Shown: positions 28,802 through 37,655 of the stretch, in pieces
Numbering within the stretch: the first letter of the stretch is position 1
How the letters are laid out: the number at the start of each line of letters is the position of its first letter
Assembly (NCBI RefSeq): GCF_025979885.1
Contig: NZ_CP110140.1
Location: 1 to 64,000, forward strand
Source of the DNA: Hymenobacter sp. YIM 151500-1
Lineage (GTDB): Bacteria; Bacteroidota; Bacteroidia; Cytophagales; Hymenobacteraceae
Reading direction: 5' to 3'
Length of the DNA stretch: 64,000 bases
Notes under the pieces: model-generated
Databases searched by the model: none
Told to the model about the DNA's origin: nothing
The model's input: only the letters and a program-made list of their open reading frames with translations
Position numbers and translations under genes: made by a program

Positions 28802-31068
28802 GCCTGGCTGCCCCGATGCGGTTCGTCCGCGTCAGCAGCCATAGTCGATACATGCCATCCCAGGGTACCATCTTCCCCCACAATAGCCATGACGGCCGGC
28901 AGACCTTCAGCCTGCCGCTCGCGCTGTAGGCGGGCAAACAGGTTCTTATCGTCTTCACTGGGCCGGATGCTGTACCCGTCCGGGTGAGAATGCCATTCGC
29001 CGACGTACACTACTTGTCGACCAGTGCATTCGCTAATGCGGGCTAGCTCAGCTGGCACACCCTTTATGCCGCGCACGTAGGCCGTGGGCGACTCCAGGCT
29101 GTCAGCTGGCGAGGGAATAAGGTCCACGATGTACAGCCGGCGCTGCTGGGTATCAAACACGCCCACCAGTATGCCCCCTGTTTCATTGGGCAGGCGAGCC
29201 TGACGTTGGGCGTGTAGCTCCCGTACTAGTTGCTGTGAAAGGCTTACCGTCCAGCCACTCATTGCCTTTTCTGTATAAGGAGACACCTCGATTTCATGGG
29301 CTGTTACCGTTAAATCGGGCTGAGCCTGCCAGATTTTGAGGCGGGCTTCCGGCTCGGCTACCGTCGTGCGTACTGCTCGGGCTCCAATAGCTGCGTGCAG
29401 AGCAACCTGGTCTTGGGGCAGTCGCACCGAAACATCGCGGCAGGCGTGGGAGTAGCGAATGGGCCGGCCGGCCAGGTGCAGGTGCGACTGTAGGGCGGGT
29501 TGGCGGAGCAGCGCCCGGTAATATTCCATCTCCAGCTGGTCGAGGCGCAGGGCGCGGTCTTGCGGCTCGGCCAGCAGCACCAGGTCTGTACCTGACGGAT
29601 TCAGAAACAGCGACAAGCGGCGGCCCGGGCTTGTTATTCCCAAGGTTAGGTGCCGCGCTACGGCTACCGAAGCCGACATATCCAGTACGACCTCGGCCGC
29701 TTCGTAGGCAATCCGTACCGAGTCTGAAACTGGCTTCAGCACGTTGGCTGCAATAGCCTGCACCTCCGCTTGTTCATGCGTGGTCTGCAGGGTGGCTGCC
29801 ATGGCTTCGGCCTTACCCATACCGACCGCACTGCCGGGCAAATAGTGGCGGGCCGTATTGTGAGGCTGATAGTAGTCCTCGTCCAGCCACACCCAGTTGC
29901 CCTGTCCGGCTCGTACCAGATTATTGACGACCTGCGAGCCTAAACTACCTGCCCCAATGGCCACAAAGCGGGTTGTGGTAGGGGACACGTCGTTATATGC
30001 CGCTGCTAATTCGCGCGTCAGGGCACACACCGGATTAAGCAACACTAAGGGGCTCTGCTGGCCGATGCGGCTTGCATCAGTATAAAACAGCTCGACCACC
30101 TTATTGGGCTGAGCTCGCCAAATTCCAACGTCCGTACCAATCTCAGCTAACGTGCCTACTGTGGCAAAAGCCCACACTTCCATGCCTTCGATAGGACCTT
30201 CTACGGTACGCTGTTTGGGCATTCGCACGATGAGCAACAGCTTATGGTCCCAGCTAAAGCCCGAACGGCCTTTGCTGGTAGCCAGGTGCTGGCGCAAGGC
30301 ATCCAGAAAATCCGTGTTTTCCGTTGATAAATAGGTCTGCAATGCTCCCAAGGTGCGGGGCTGCTCATGAATTAGCCCGTGTACCTGGGGCGGAGTCGTG
30401 TATACAAAGCTGGCAAACTGTACCTGCCAGCCTGCTGTGGGCGGGCTGGCCGACAGTGGCAGCGCCACCAGTGTTGTCTGCCCTAGCACGTTGCTGACAA
30501 TGCGGGCGCGCACGGGCTCCAAATCGGTTGCTTCAGCCGCAAAGTAAGCGGACGGTAGTACGAGCCGCTCAGCTGGCGCATAAAAGGCCTGTTCCAAGGC
30601 CTGGTCGGCAGCGTGCAGCTCACCGCGTGCCGTCTGAGTCAGCCAGTGCTGCAACTGCCGGAGCAGCGCGGCGGCGGTCCAGGTTGGCTTGAGGTCGGCG
30701 TAGGCGGTCTGGTACAAGCACAGGCTAAGCGGCATGTTTTCGCCACCAAAATGAAGATGGGGCACCAATGGAAAATCCTCCCGGAGTGCCAACACGACCT
30801 GGTGGTCAGTATCGGCTGGGGCGAAGCCAAAAGCAATGCGCTCGACCGTGCGCACATCGTGCACCGGATGCTGAGGCACTTCGGCCTCAATATCCACCAC
30901 GACTATTTCGTATTCCGGTGTGCGTCGGCACTCTAGCAGCCGCACGTAGGGCAAGCCCTGACTTTGCAGGGCTTGCACCATTTCGACAGCCTTCGGCAGT
31001 AGCAGCGCGTCAGCGGCCACCGGCTCGCCCGCTACGGGATAATAGGCAATTTCAGGTAGTTCCATCAT
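28798..31068 (-). CDS. E2-E1-JAB fusion protein (bacterial ubiquitin-like conjugation and deconjugation)
   Basis: 756 aa with three enzymatic modules. Residues about 1-165 form a prokaryotic E2-like fold with candidate active Cys117 in MPLSLCLYQ after His104/His106. Residues about 330-590 are a ThiF/E1 adenylation domain: GAGSLGSQVV at 372-381, Asp396 in WLDEDYYQPHNTARH, and Cys543 as a candidate thioester Cys. Residues about 605-745 are a JAB/JAMM protease with Glu629 (ETGGILVG), His693/His695 (HSHPDG), Ser704 and Asp707. It could activate, transfer and remove a protein modifier in one chain. Either of two consecutive ATGs (31068, 31065) may start it. It follows the MBL gene by 8 nt. Confidence 0.88.
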   Translation of the reverse strand: MMELPEIAYYPVAGEPVAADALLLPKAVEMVQALQSQGLPYVRLLECRRTPEYEIVVVDIEAEVPQHPVHDVRTVERIAFGFAPADTDHQVVLALREDFPLVPHLHFGGENMPLSLCLYQTAYADLKPTWTAAALLRQLQHWLTQTARGELHAADQALEQAFYAPAERLVLPSAYFAAEATDLEPVRARIVSNVLGQTTLVALPLSASPPTAGWQVQFASFVYTTPPQVHGLIHEQPRTLGALQTYLSTENTDFLDALRQHLATSKGRSGFSWDHKLLLIVRMPKQRTVEGPIEGMEVWAFATVGTLAEIGTDVGIWRAQPNKVVELFYTDASRIGQQSPLVLLNPVCALTRELAAAYNDVSPTTTRFVAIGAGSLGSQVVNNLVRAGQGNWVWLDEDYYQPHNTARHYLPGSAVGMGKAEAMAATLQTTHEQAEVQAIAANVLKPVSDSVRIAYEAAEVVLDMSASVAVARHLTLGITSPGRRLSLFLNPSGTDLVLLAEPQDRALRLDQLEMEYYRALLRQPALQSHLHLAGRPIRYSHACRDVSVRLPQDQVALHAAIGARAVRTTVAEPEARLKIWQAQPDLTVTAHEIEVSPYTEKAMSGWTVSLSQQLVRELHAQRQARLPNETGGILVGVFDTQQRRLYIVDLIPSPADSLESPTAYVRGIKGVPAELARISECTGRQVVYVGEWHSHPDGYSIRPSEDDKNLFARLQRERQAEGLPAVMAIVGEDGTLGWHVSTMAADADEPHRGSQA

Positions 31069-31071
31069 CTG

Positions 31072-31078
31072 CCTCCTT
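31072..31078 (-). promoter_or_regulatory. Strong Shine-Dalgarno for the E2-E1-JAB gene
   Basis: On the minus strand AAGGAGG lies 3 nt before the first ATG (31068) and 6 nt before the second (31065), overlapping the MBL stop. Strong Shine-Dalgarno sites are uncommon in Bacteroidota. The spacing favours the second ATG and suggests coupled translation with the MBL gene. Confidence 0.6.
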
Positions 31079-32213
31079 AATTGCCTTGGTAGCCAGCCCG
31101 TGGGGGAGGCGTGTTGCCGCTTGCGATGCTGGCGGCAGCCGCCGCCAACTTGCCAATGCTGGCCCCTAATTGGTCAATCTTGATGACGATGGGCTCAGGA
31201 TACAAGATGCTCTTGTGCTCCATCGTGACCAGGAACTCGCCACCGAGGCGTGTTGCTTGGGCTTTATAATAAGCCGCGGCCTGGCGGTGCGGAGGCTGTT
31301 TGTCCTCGTCGTTGCTGGGAATTGGCTTACTGGTAGAGATGAGGCGGCCCCGGCTCTGCCCGTACGTTTCGAATAGCTTTTTCACGTGTGCATCCGGCAC
31401 GGTCACGTCGGTACCTTTCTCGCTGCTGAGCGACAGGTAGCTACAGTGATGGGCAATCTTAAAGATGTCCCACTCCAGGCGCTCCGTCCGGCCATAGTAC
31501 TCGGTCACCTTCACGATGGATTTGATGACTTCCCAGTCGATGTCGGAGAAGAAGTGCATACGAGTTTTGCGGCCGCCCTCCTCAAATGTTGCCTGGAAGG
31601 TAAGGGCGTCGCTGTTGCGGTCCATCAGGGCCAAGCCCCCACCGGCTGTACGGCCGGCAAACGGTGAATGCACGAAGAACTCCACCCCGTCGGTAGCCAG
31701 GTTGAACCCGGGAATTAGGGTGCCGGCGTTCGTAATGAGGTGCGCCCGGTCGGCAACCGTGAGGTTCTTCGAGGCCAGCCAATCGTCGAGTTGGCCCGGG
31801 CCGGAGAATACCCGAATTCCTTCACCTTTTAGCAGGCGGTAGCGAGCTTCCTGACGCAGAATGCGGGTTTCGTCCTCACAGCCCTCTTCTACGATGACGG
31901 CCGCAGGCACCCACAGTTCCTTGATTTTTACCCGGCCAGCGCCCTGGTATTTAGCAGCGTGCAGCAGCTCAAAAAAGTCTGAAGCGCCGCACGTGTGGTC
32001 GTTGTCGAGGTGCGTAAAGGCAACGACATCGTAATTGTCGCGCTTGGCATTGAGCAAGTCCGCGCGAAGCTCCACCGGCAGGTCAATGCGCTTGTCCTTG
32101 GGGTCGGTGGCGCACCGCATGTTGGCGTAGTCAATCAGCAGCTTTTTGCCGTTCGCGAGGTCAATCCGCGAGGTATCGGCGTTTCCGAGGTTAAAAATGG
32201 TTATCTGGTGCAT
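31077..32213 (-). CDS. Metallo-beta-lactamase-fold hydrolase, partner of E2-E1-JAB
   Basis: 378 aa. The metal site THLDNDHTCG (His68, Asp70, Asp72, His73) is the HxDxDH-like motif of MBL hydrolases. Later ligand candidates are Asp in HFFSDIDWEV and His in KIAHHCSYLSL. The last 35 residues form a low-complexity Ala/Gly/Pro tail ending RAGYQGN. It is first in a two-gene operon with the E2-E1-JAB fusion. Association of MBL proteins with E1/E2/JAB genes has been noted in comparative-genomic surveys of bacterial ubiquitin-like systems, from memory. Substrate unknown. Confidence 0.8.
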   Translation of the reverse strand: MHQITIFNLGNADTSRIDLANGKKLLIDYANMRCATDPKDKRIDLPVELRADLLNAKRDNYDVVAFTHLDNDHTCGASDFFELLHAAKYQGAGRVKIKELWVPAAVIVEEGCEDETRILRQEARYRLLKGEGIRVFSGPGQLDDWLASKNLTVADRAHLITNAGTLIPGFNLATDGVEFFVHSPFAGRTAGGGLALMDRNSDALTFQATFEEGGRKTRMHFFSDIDWEVIKSIVKVTEYYGRTERLEWDIFKIAHHCSYLSLSSEKGTDVTVPDAHVKKLFETYGQSRGRLISTSKPIPSNDEDKQPPHRQAAAYYKAQATRLGGEFLVTMEHKSILYPEPIVIKIDQLGASIGKLAAAAASIASGNTPPPRAGYQGN

Positions 32214-32589
32214 GTAGCAAAGCAGTTACGGTATGGAAACCATTTGGCCGCAGGCTGCGACGTAGTGGGTTCAGTTAAACAACAGTTGGCAAGAAGTCAA
32301 CCCCGCGCCCCGGTCGATGTCCGGCTACGACCACAAGCATGGGTTTTCCTTCATTGCCCCGGCAAAGCAAACGCTCAAGTGTGCAGTCTTTTTGCACACT
32401 AAGAACTTGCTTCATTGTTTTTTTGTCAATACCCCGTATTTTGCCATAATCACCTGATAATCAAATACAAAATTTCACCGATGAAATTTCTCTAATGTCC
32501 TTACTACCTTTTGTAATCCATGAAAAGACCGTTCTTCGCCAGGCTCTTTCACCTGCGCAGGTGGCGAGCGGCTATTTTCCCGTGTCCCG
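32214..32589. other. Divergent regulatory region between MBL and WYL genes
   Basis: 376 nt with no gene that I can support. It must hold the promoters of the leftward MBL operon and the rightward WYL regulator. The right part (32410-32510) is AT-rich and includes the short inverted repeat GAAATTTCA-like elements around 32473-32494 (AAATTTCACCGATGAAATTT), a plausible WYL-regulator operator. Confidence 0.4.
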
Positions 32590-33597
32590 ATGCCCATTAA
32601 TAAAAACGCCTACAATCGTTACCTCATTATTGACCGCTGTTTACAGCAAGGCGGTCGTCCCTGGACTATTCAGGACTTGCTGAAAGCAGTGGAGGAGGAT
32701 TATCTGGAAACTACACCTGATAAGAACGGCGTCTGCGAGCGGACACTGAAAGGCGACTTGCACAACATGAAGTTGCCAACCCATCATAATGCTCCTATTG
32801 CGTACAGCCGTCGGCGTGGGTATCACTATACAGACCCTGAGTACTCGATTCATAAGACGCCGCTCACGAGTGAAGACCTGCTCATACTTCATCAGAGCCT
32901 GCACACACTGAAGGCATTGCGCGGTCTGGGCTTGGCAGATGACTTAGATGAACTGATTCAGCGCCTGGAACGAAAACAACCCAGTGCCGGGGCCGCAACC
33001 AATTCTATTCTACAATTAGAAGCCGCACCCGAATACACTGGCACTGAGTATTTGAAACCGCTTTACAAGGCTATCCGGGAAAAGACACCACTAGTCATGC
33101 AGTATCAACCCTACCGGGAAGAGCAGGCTAGCTCAGAGGTAGTGCATCCCTATCTGCTTAAAACCTATAATGGCCGCTGGTATCTACTAGCTCGCAATGA
33201 AGCCAAAGGTCCTCACCTACAAAATTATGCACTCGACCGCATTAAGGGGCTTAGTGCAAGCTCCGTGGCTTTCCGGTCAACCGATGTTGATTTTAGCACT
33301 TACTTCGACCACCTTATTGGGGTAACGATACCGAAGAAAGATTCACAGGTTGAGACTATCCGCCTACACATCAGAGCAGGGCGGGCACCCTATGTGCTTA
33401 CAAAGCCTTTGCATCCTAGCCAAGTAACAGTTAGTCAAGATACTAAAGGCATAGTGCTAGAGCTACGTCTGATTATCAATCAAGAGCTTAAATCCCGACT
33501 ACTCAGTTTCGGGCCTGACCTGCAGGTGCTCGCTCCTGACTCACTTCGCGATTCTATGCAGAAACTGCTCAACAAGGCCGTCGCCCGCTATCACTAG
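32590..33597 (+). CDS. WYL-domain transcriptional regulator
   Basis: 335 aa. N-terminal winged helix (about residues 5-75, with CERTLKGDLHNMKL). The WYL domain (about 145-235) contains VMQYQPYRE, HPYLLKTYNGRWYLLARNE and YALDRIKGL. A C-terminal WCX-like extension ends the protein. WYL regulators commonly control defence genes (CapW and BrxR types) and sense a nucleic-acid or nucleotide ligand. Its divergent placement suggests control of the MBL/E2-E1-JAB operon and perhaps itself. Confidence 0.88.
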   Translation: MPINKNAYNRYLIIDRCLQQGGRPWTIQDLLKAVEEDYLETTPDKNGVCERTLKGDLHNMKLPTHHNAPIAYSRRRGYHYTDPEYSIHKTPLTSEDLLILHQSLHTLKALRGLGLADDLDELIQRLERKQPSAGAATNSILQLEAAPEYTGTEYLKPLYKAIREKTPLVMQYQPYREEQASSEVVHPYLLKTYNGRWYLLARNEAKGPHLQNYALDRIKGLSASSVAFRSTDVDFSTYFDHLIGVTIPKKDSQVETIRLHIRAGRAPYVLTKPLHPSQVTVSQDTKGIVLELRLIINQELKSRLLSFGPDLQVLAPDSLRDSMQKLLNKAVARYH

Positions 33598-33835
33598 GCT
33601 GTTGAAGGCATAAGCAGTAGCGGTAGTTTGGTCCCGCTGAAGGCACAACAGTAAGCGAGGTGGTTGAGGAAGAGTGCGGGGATGGTTAGCTTGTGAAAGC
33701 TTGTAAAAATCAGTTGCCAAAATCGCTGCTTTTAGCAGAGAGTTACTGTCGCACTATCTCGGCTTACATTTCTGCCTTCTAAGTATCTTAGCGTGCTTGC
33801 TTATCAAACTAGCATTTTCCTCATACCGCCCTTTA

Positions 33836-34195
33836 ATGGAAGACTATACCTCCTCGATGTCTTATGAAATATTCATTCGCCGAGCTCACAGCTGCGACCG
33901 AGACCGAAAAGGAGCATCTCTGGACTACTTCCGCAACTTGCAGAATACCGAATCTGGTCGATTAAAAATTAGTGCCCTGGGCTCTGCCGCCAAGCAGCTG
34001 GCCGCGGTGAAGGGATATTTGGAAAAAGCCATAGCAGCCTTTATTAAGCCTCGCCGGGGACGCAAGCTTTCTCCCGTGGAAGTGCAGCAGCTAGAAGCCC
34101 TATTACCGCGCATTGCAGGCAGCAACAGCGCGGCCGAGCTACTGCCGTTGATTGAGCAAGGCTTAGCCGTTACGCAGCCCTACAAAGAAGCCTGA
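33836..34195 (+). CDS. Small basic helical protein, possibly frameshifted at its start
   Basis: 119 aa from the ATG at 33836. The C-terminal 80 residues look genuine (LKISALGSAAKQLAAVKGYLEKAI, KPRRGRKLSPVEVQQLEALLP). The first 40 residues do not: in another frame an ATG at 33864 opens MKYSFAELTAATETEKEHLW, which reads like a better protein start but stops at 33965. A single-base indel near 33920-33950 would join them. It lies 11 nt before the PLD gene and probably in its operon. Function unknown. Confidence 0.45.
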   Translation: MEDYTSSMSYEIFIRRAHSCDRDRKGASLDYFRNLQNTESGRLKISALGSAAKQLAAVKGYLEKAIAAFIKPRRGRKLSPVEVQQLEALLPRIAGSNSAAELLPLIEQGLAVTQPYKEA

Positions 34196-34206
34196 CTTTC
34201 GACCCA

Positions 34207-35061
34207 GTGAAAATTCTACCTCCGCATAAAATCAGCGGCGCGTTGTTCGACCTCATACACGAGGCGCGGCAGGAACTCGTGCTGGTATCACCTTACGTCA
34301 ACCTAACGCACTGGAAGCAACTGGCCACCGCTATCAAGGCTGCCCATGCCCGGGGCGTACGCATTACCTTCTTTACCCGGCACGAACCCAACGACCTAAC
34401 CAGTAAAGAACAGGTAGAAGCACTGGGTATTACGCCACAACTCGTGCCCTGGCTGCACGCTAAGTTTTACTTCAACGAAACGAGTGGCCTTATCACATCA
34501 CTGAATCTGCTGGGTTCTTCCAACAGCAATTCCATTGAGATAGGCTCGCAGCTTGAAACCGCTGAGGAGTTGAAAGTGCTGCGCCAGTTCGTGCAGCAAT
34601 ACCTTGCGCCGCAGCAACTCGGGCAGCCCGTGAAGAGCGAAGACAAGCGCTTCGACACACAGGATTTCAGCCAGGTTCTAATCGACTATTTGAAAGATGA
34701 AATTGATAAGGCCTGTGTGGTGACGTACGAGCCCGACAAGAGCTTGTCCATTCAGGCATTGCGTAATTCTTTCAGCGCTACTATCGAGGGCTTTCCCAAT
34801 CAGTTTATGATGGATGGTATTATATCAGGCCGCGAAGCTGACCGCTTCAAGGCCAAGCAGAAGAAGCATTTTACTTCACCGGCGGTACGCTACAAACTGG
34901 AGCGTGGTAATGCCGGCTACTACGATGCAATCCAGGCAATTCTTATTCAACCTCTTTCCAACAAGAATTTCAACAGGCTCATGTCTGCCGAAAAAAAGCA
35001 GCTTTGCCTGCTCATAGCTGATTTTTTAAGAGCGGTACGAGCTTTCAAAGATGACTATTAG
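34207..35061 (+). CDS. Phospholipase-D-like (HKD) protein
   Basis: 284 aa with a GTG start. One PLD motif: WLHAKFYFN (His84, Lys86), then SGLITSLNLLGSSNSNSIEIG with the Ser/Asn and Glu that complete the site. PLD-fold proteins with one motif usually work as dimers and include nucleases as well as lipases. The C-terminal 150 residues (from about FDTQDFSQVL) are helical and not recognised. Between a small unknown gene and the patatin gene, same strand. Confidence 0.75.
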   Translation: MKILPPHKISGALFDLIHEARQELVLVSPYVNLTHWKQLATAIKAAHARGVRITFFTRHEPNDLTSKEQVEALGITPQLVPWLHAKFYFNETSGLITSLNLLGSSNSNSIEIGSQLETAEELKVLRQFVQQYLAPQQLGQPVKSEDKRFDTQDFSQVLIDYLKDEIDKACVVTYEPDKSLSIQALRNSFSATIEGFPNQFMMDGIISGREADRFKAKQKKHFTSPAVRYKLERGNAGYYDAIQAILIQPLSNKNFNRLMSAEKKQLCLLIADFLRAVRAFKDDY

Positions 35062-35142
35062 CCACTCGGCCTGCGGAAACATCAGTTGCAGAATAGCAGC
35101 CATAGTTCACAGCCAACACTCTACTTAACCACCCGTGCACGC

Positions 35143-36438
35143 ATGTCATTTACTCGCCGCTTTGGGCTAGCCTTATCTGGTGGTGGCTACCGGGCTGCTG
35201 CCTTTCATTTGGGTACACTTCGTAAACTGCATGAGATGGGACGGCTGGCTTCCATTGATGTCATTTCTACCATCTCGGGTGGGTCTATCACCGGAGCCGC
35301 TTATTGCTTACACCAAGGGACTTTTAAGGAATTTTATGACCATATGACACAGGCGCTGCTGTGCTGCAACGTCATTCGCCGTGCCCTGCTGTCGTGGTCT
35401 TTTGTGCGGTTCTTATTGTTGGTTTTGGCCTTTCTAGTGCCAAGCGTGGCCTTGCTTTTTACTCACTGGGCACCCTTCTCGCTAGTGCCGCTAGTCGGCT
35501 TGGTACTTGTGGTGCTTCGCTACCAGTTTCGCTTGCTGCCGGTCAGTCGAGAGATTGAGCGAGCCTACGACACCTTTTTTTATCATGGCCAAACGTTACA
35601 ACAACTACGCTCCACGCCTATTCTAGCCATTGGCACATCGAATCTGCAAACGGGACGGCCATTTACCTTCTCGCGGGAATGGATGGCAGACTCGACGTAT
35701 GCTTACTACCAGCCCCCAGTGCATTTCGATGCAGCTGATTTCCCGGTGGCACGGGCTGTAGCTGCTTCCTCCTGCGTACCATTCGCTTTCACCCCCATTA
35801 CCATTGCCCCGGCTTTTTTTCGAGAACCGACTGACGTAGACCGTGCCCATCCTCAGCTCATTGATGGAGGTGTTTACGACAATCAAGGTATCCAGAAACT
35901 TACACAGGCTAACAGCCGCTATGAGTGTAATACCATTGTCGTGTCGGATGCTGGGGCTGGATTGAGCCCCTTAGGTAGCCGCCCATATCCAAATACTGCG
36001 GCCCTACTACTGCGCACAGTGGATTTGTTCATGCACCGCATCAAGAATGCGCAGATGATGGCCAACCTTTTCCGGCGTGCAACGGAGCACAGTAAGTGTG
36101 TTGCTTATCTGTCATTAGGATGGCAATTAAAAAACAGCATTCCAGGCTTTATCGATAATCTAGCCCAAGGAAACATTTCCCCAGCGGTAATGGCAGCCCG
36201 ACAATTACGTGCTGACTGGATAGCTAATCCAAAAGAGTATCGTTTTGCTCTCACAGAACATCTTGAACAACAGGTGGGCTATGCCGATTTGGCCGCTCGT
36301 GACCTAACTATAGATGAGTGGCAGGTGGTATGCCAAGTCGGTACTAATCTTACCCCATTGACACCTATTCAACTCGAACTCCTGACTCGTCATGCCGCAA
36401 ACTTGACGGAAATACAAGTCAAGCTCTATTGGCCTTGA
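35143..36438 (+). CDS. Patatin-like phospholipase with internal membrane segments
   Basis: 431 aa. Oxyanion loop LSGGGYRAAAFHLG, nucleophile Ser48 in ISGGSITGAAY, and catalytic Asp near 241 in LIDGGVYDNQGI. Between them (about residues 85-130) lies a hydrophobic hairpin (FVRFLLLVLAFLVPSVALLF, FSLVPLVGLVLVVL) that would place the enzyme on the membrane. Patatin phospholipases are known CBASS effectors, but no cyclase is adjacent. An upstream TTG at 35086 is in frame. Pairing with the PLD gene suggests a membrane-damaging defence operon; inference. Confidence 0.8.
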   Translation: MSFTRRFGLALSGGGYRAAAFHLGTLRKLHEMGRLASIDVISTISGGSITGAAYCLHQGTFKEFYDHMTQALLCCNVIRRALLSWSFVRFLLLVLAFLVPSVALLFTHWAPFSLVPLVGLVLVVLRYQFRLLPVSREIERAYDTFFYHGQTLQQLRSTPILAIGTSNLQTGRPFTFSREWMADSTYAYYQPPVHFDAADFPVARAVAASSCVPFAFTPITIAPAFFREPTDVDRAHPQLIDGGVYDNQGIQKLTQANSRYECNTIVVSDAGAGLSPLGSRPYPNTAALLLRTVDLFMHRIKNAQMMANLFRRATEHSKCVAYLSLGWQLKNSIPGFIDNLAQGNISPAVMAARQLRADWIANPKEYRFALTEHLEQQVGYADLAARDLTIDEWQVVCQVGTNLTPLTPIQLELLTRHAANLTEIQVKLYWP

Positions 36439-36501
36439 AACAGCTTAATGTATTAGGTTTCAGATTGGGATATGCTCGGCCTTGGCTAGCAAAGGGTAAA
36501 C

Positions 36502-37587
36502 CTACAATCTTGGACCTCGGCGCTTAAGAGTTACTACTGTATCGTCAAAAGACTGGCTTTGCATTTTTTTCTGAGCAAGTCGTTCAAGCTGAACTAACTG
36601 CTGCACACTTTGGGCAAGGGCCACGGCCTGTTGCATCAGGGGAGGCTCCTGACACAAAATAGAATGCTTCGACACCTCTAAAGCAGCTTGTTGCAAGCTT
36701 GCACTCCGCTCTTCGACACGAATAGGTTCGTGTAACACTAGTGTCATCTGCTGCAACAGTTGGTTGCCTCGGGTGGTATCTCCCAGGTCAATGTCCCGCA
36801 AGGCCTCACCAATAATGTAGGCACTGGTTTGCATCACCCGTTGCGCTTCCATGCGCTGCATATCAGGCGTAGGAGCTGCTAATGGTCGGGCCTGACTGGC
36901 GTCACGCAGTTGCATGGCCTCCGCGCCGGCGAGGGGCGTGACGGCCGTACGCAGCAACAGTACGAGCGGCTCCAGATTCTTATCCGGCTGGGCGGGTCCG
37001 TAAGGACGAATGATGGCCAAGTCGCGGGCATTGTTGAGTTGAGCAGCCGCGGCCGGGCTCAGTTCGACCTGGTAGCCGGCTTGCCGACCCAGCAAGGTCA
37101 TCACGCTCTGAATGGTGCGCCCGTTACCTTCCCGAAAAGCGTGCGCGTGGTTGTACTGGTCAAAATAGTAGGCTGCTCGCCGGGCAAATTGCTCGGGTGC
37201 CAGGCCACGCAGGTTGTTTTCCAGCTGCAGCTGGGCGCCGATGGCATCCAGACGCTGGTCGAGTTGCTGGTACGGGGCGTAGCGCATTGTATCACCCCGG
37301 GGATTGAGCACGTAAGCCGGCTTTTGCCCCTGAAACGGGCCATTTGGACCGTGGGCGCGGGTCTGCCCCGCCCATGCATACACGTCCTGAAATAGCTCCC
37401 GGTGGATGCGTTTGAGGTGCGCAGCGTCAAACTGGCCCGGCAGGTCGACGGCTCCCACCACGATGCGCAGCAGAGCCGGAATGGACAACGCCCCTTCCGC
37501 TTCGCGCAGCTGGTCTTGGTTGGTAATGCCTAACCGGTTATAGATGACCTGGTGGGCCGGGTCGTAAAATCCATCCTGAATAGCCAC
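36502..37587 (-). CDS. Fic-domain protein with altered terminal Arg in the Fic motif
   Basis: 361 aa, GTG start. Fic domain about residues 10-190: HLKRIHRELFQDVYAWAGQTR, then the core motif HAFREGNGRTIQ. The canonical motif ends GNGRxxR; here the last Arg is Gln, confirmed in the DNA. Catalytic His and the GNGR loop are kept. The C-terminal 150 residues are helical and Gln-rich with no recognised domain. Fic enzymes usually transfer AMP to a target protein. A VbhA-like antitoxin gene lies just upstream, so this is a class I-type toxin/antitoxin pair. Confidence 0.85.
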   Translation of the reverse strand: MAIQDGFYDPAHQVIYNRLGITNQDQLREAEGALSIPALLRIVVGAVDLPGQFDAAHLKRIHRELFQDVYAWAGQTRAHGPNGPFQGQKPAYVLNPRGDTMRYAPYQQLDQRLDAIGAQLQLENNLRGLAPEQFARRAAYYFDQYNHAHAFREGNGRTIQSVMTLLGRQAGYQVELSPAAAAQLNNARDLAIIRPYGPAQPDKNLEPLVLLLRTAVTPLAGAEAMQLRDASQARPLAAPTPDMQRMEAQRVMQTSAYIIGEALRDIDLGDTTRGNQLLQQMTLVLHEPIRVEERSASLQQAALEVSKHSILCQEPPLMQQAVALAQSVQQLVQLERLAQKKMQSQSFDDTVVTLKRRGPRL

Positions 37588-37604
37588 GGCAAGAAGGTTG
37601 CGTG

Positions 37605-37640
37605 ATAAAAAACCCGTCCGGCCGAAGACCAGACGGGCTG
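37605..37640 (-). terminator. Terminator-like hairpin between antitoxin and Fic genes
   Basis: On the minus strand AGCCCGTCTGG pairs with CCGGACGGG and runs into TTTTTT. It sits in the 68-nt gap between the antitoxin stop and the toxin start, so most transcripts would end before the toxin gene and the antitoxin would be made in excess. Confidence 0.7.
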
Positions 37641-37655
37641 TATGGGGCGGGGGCG

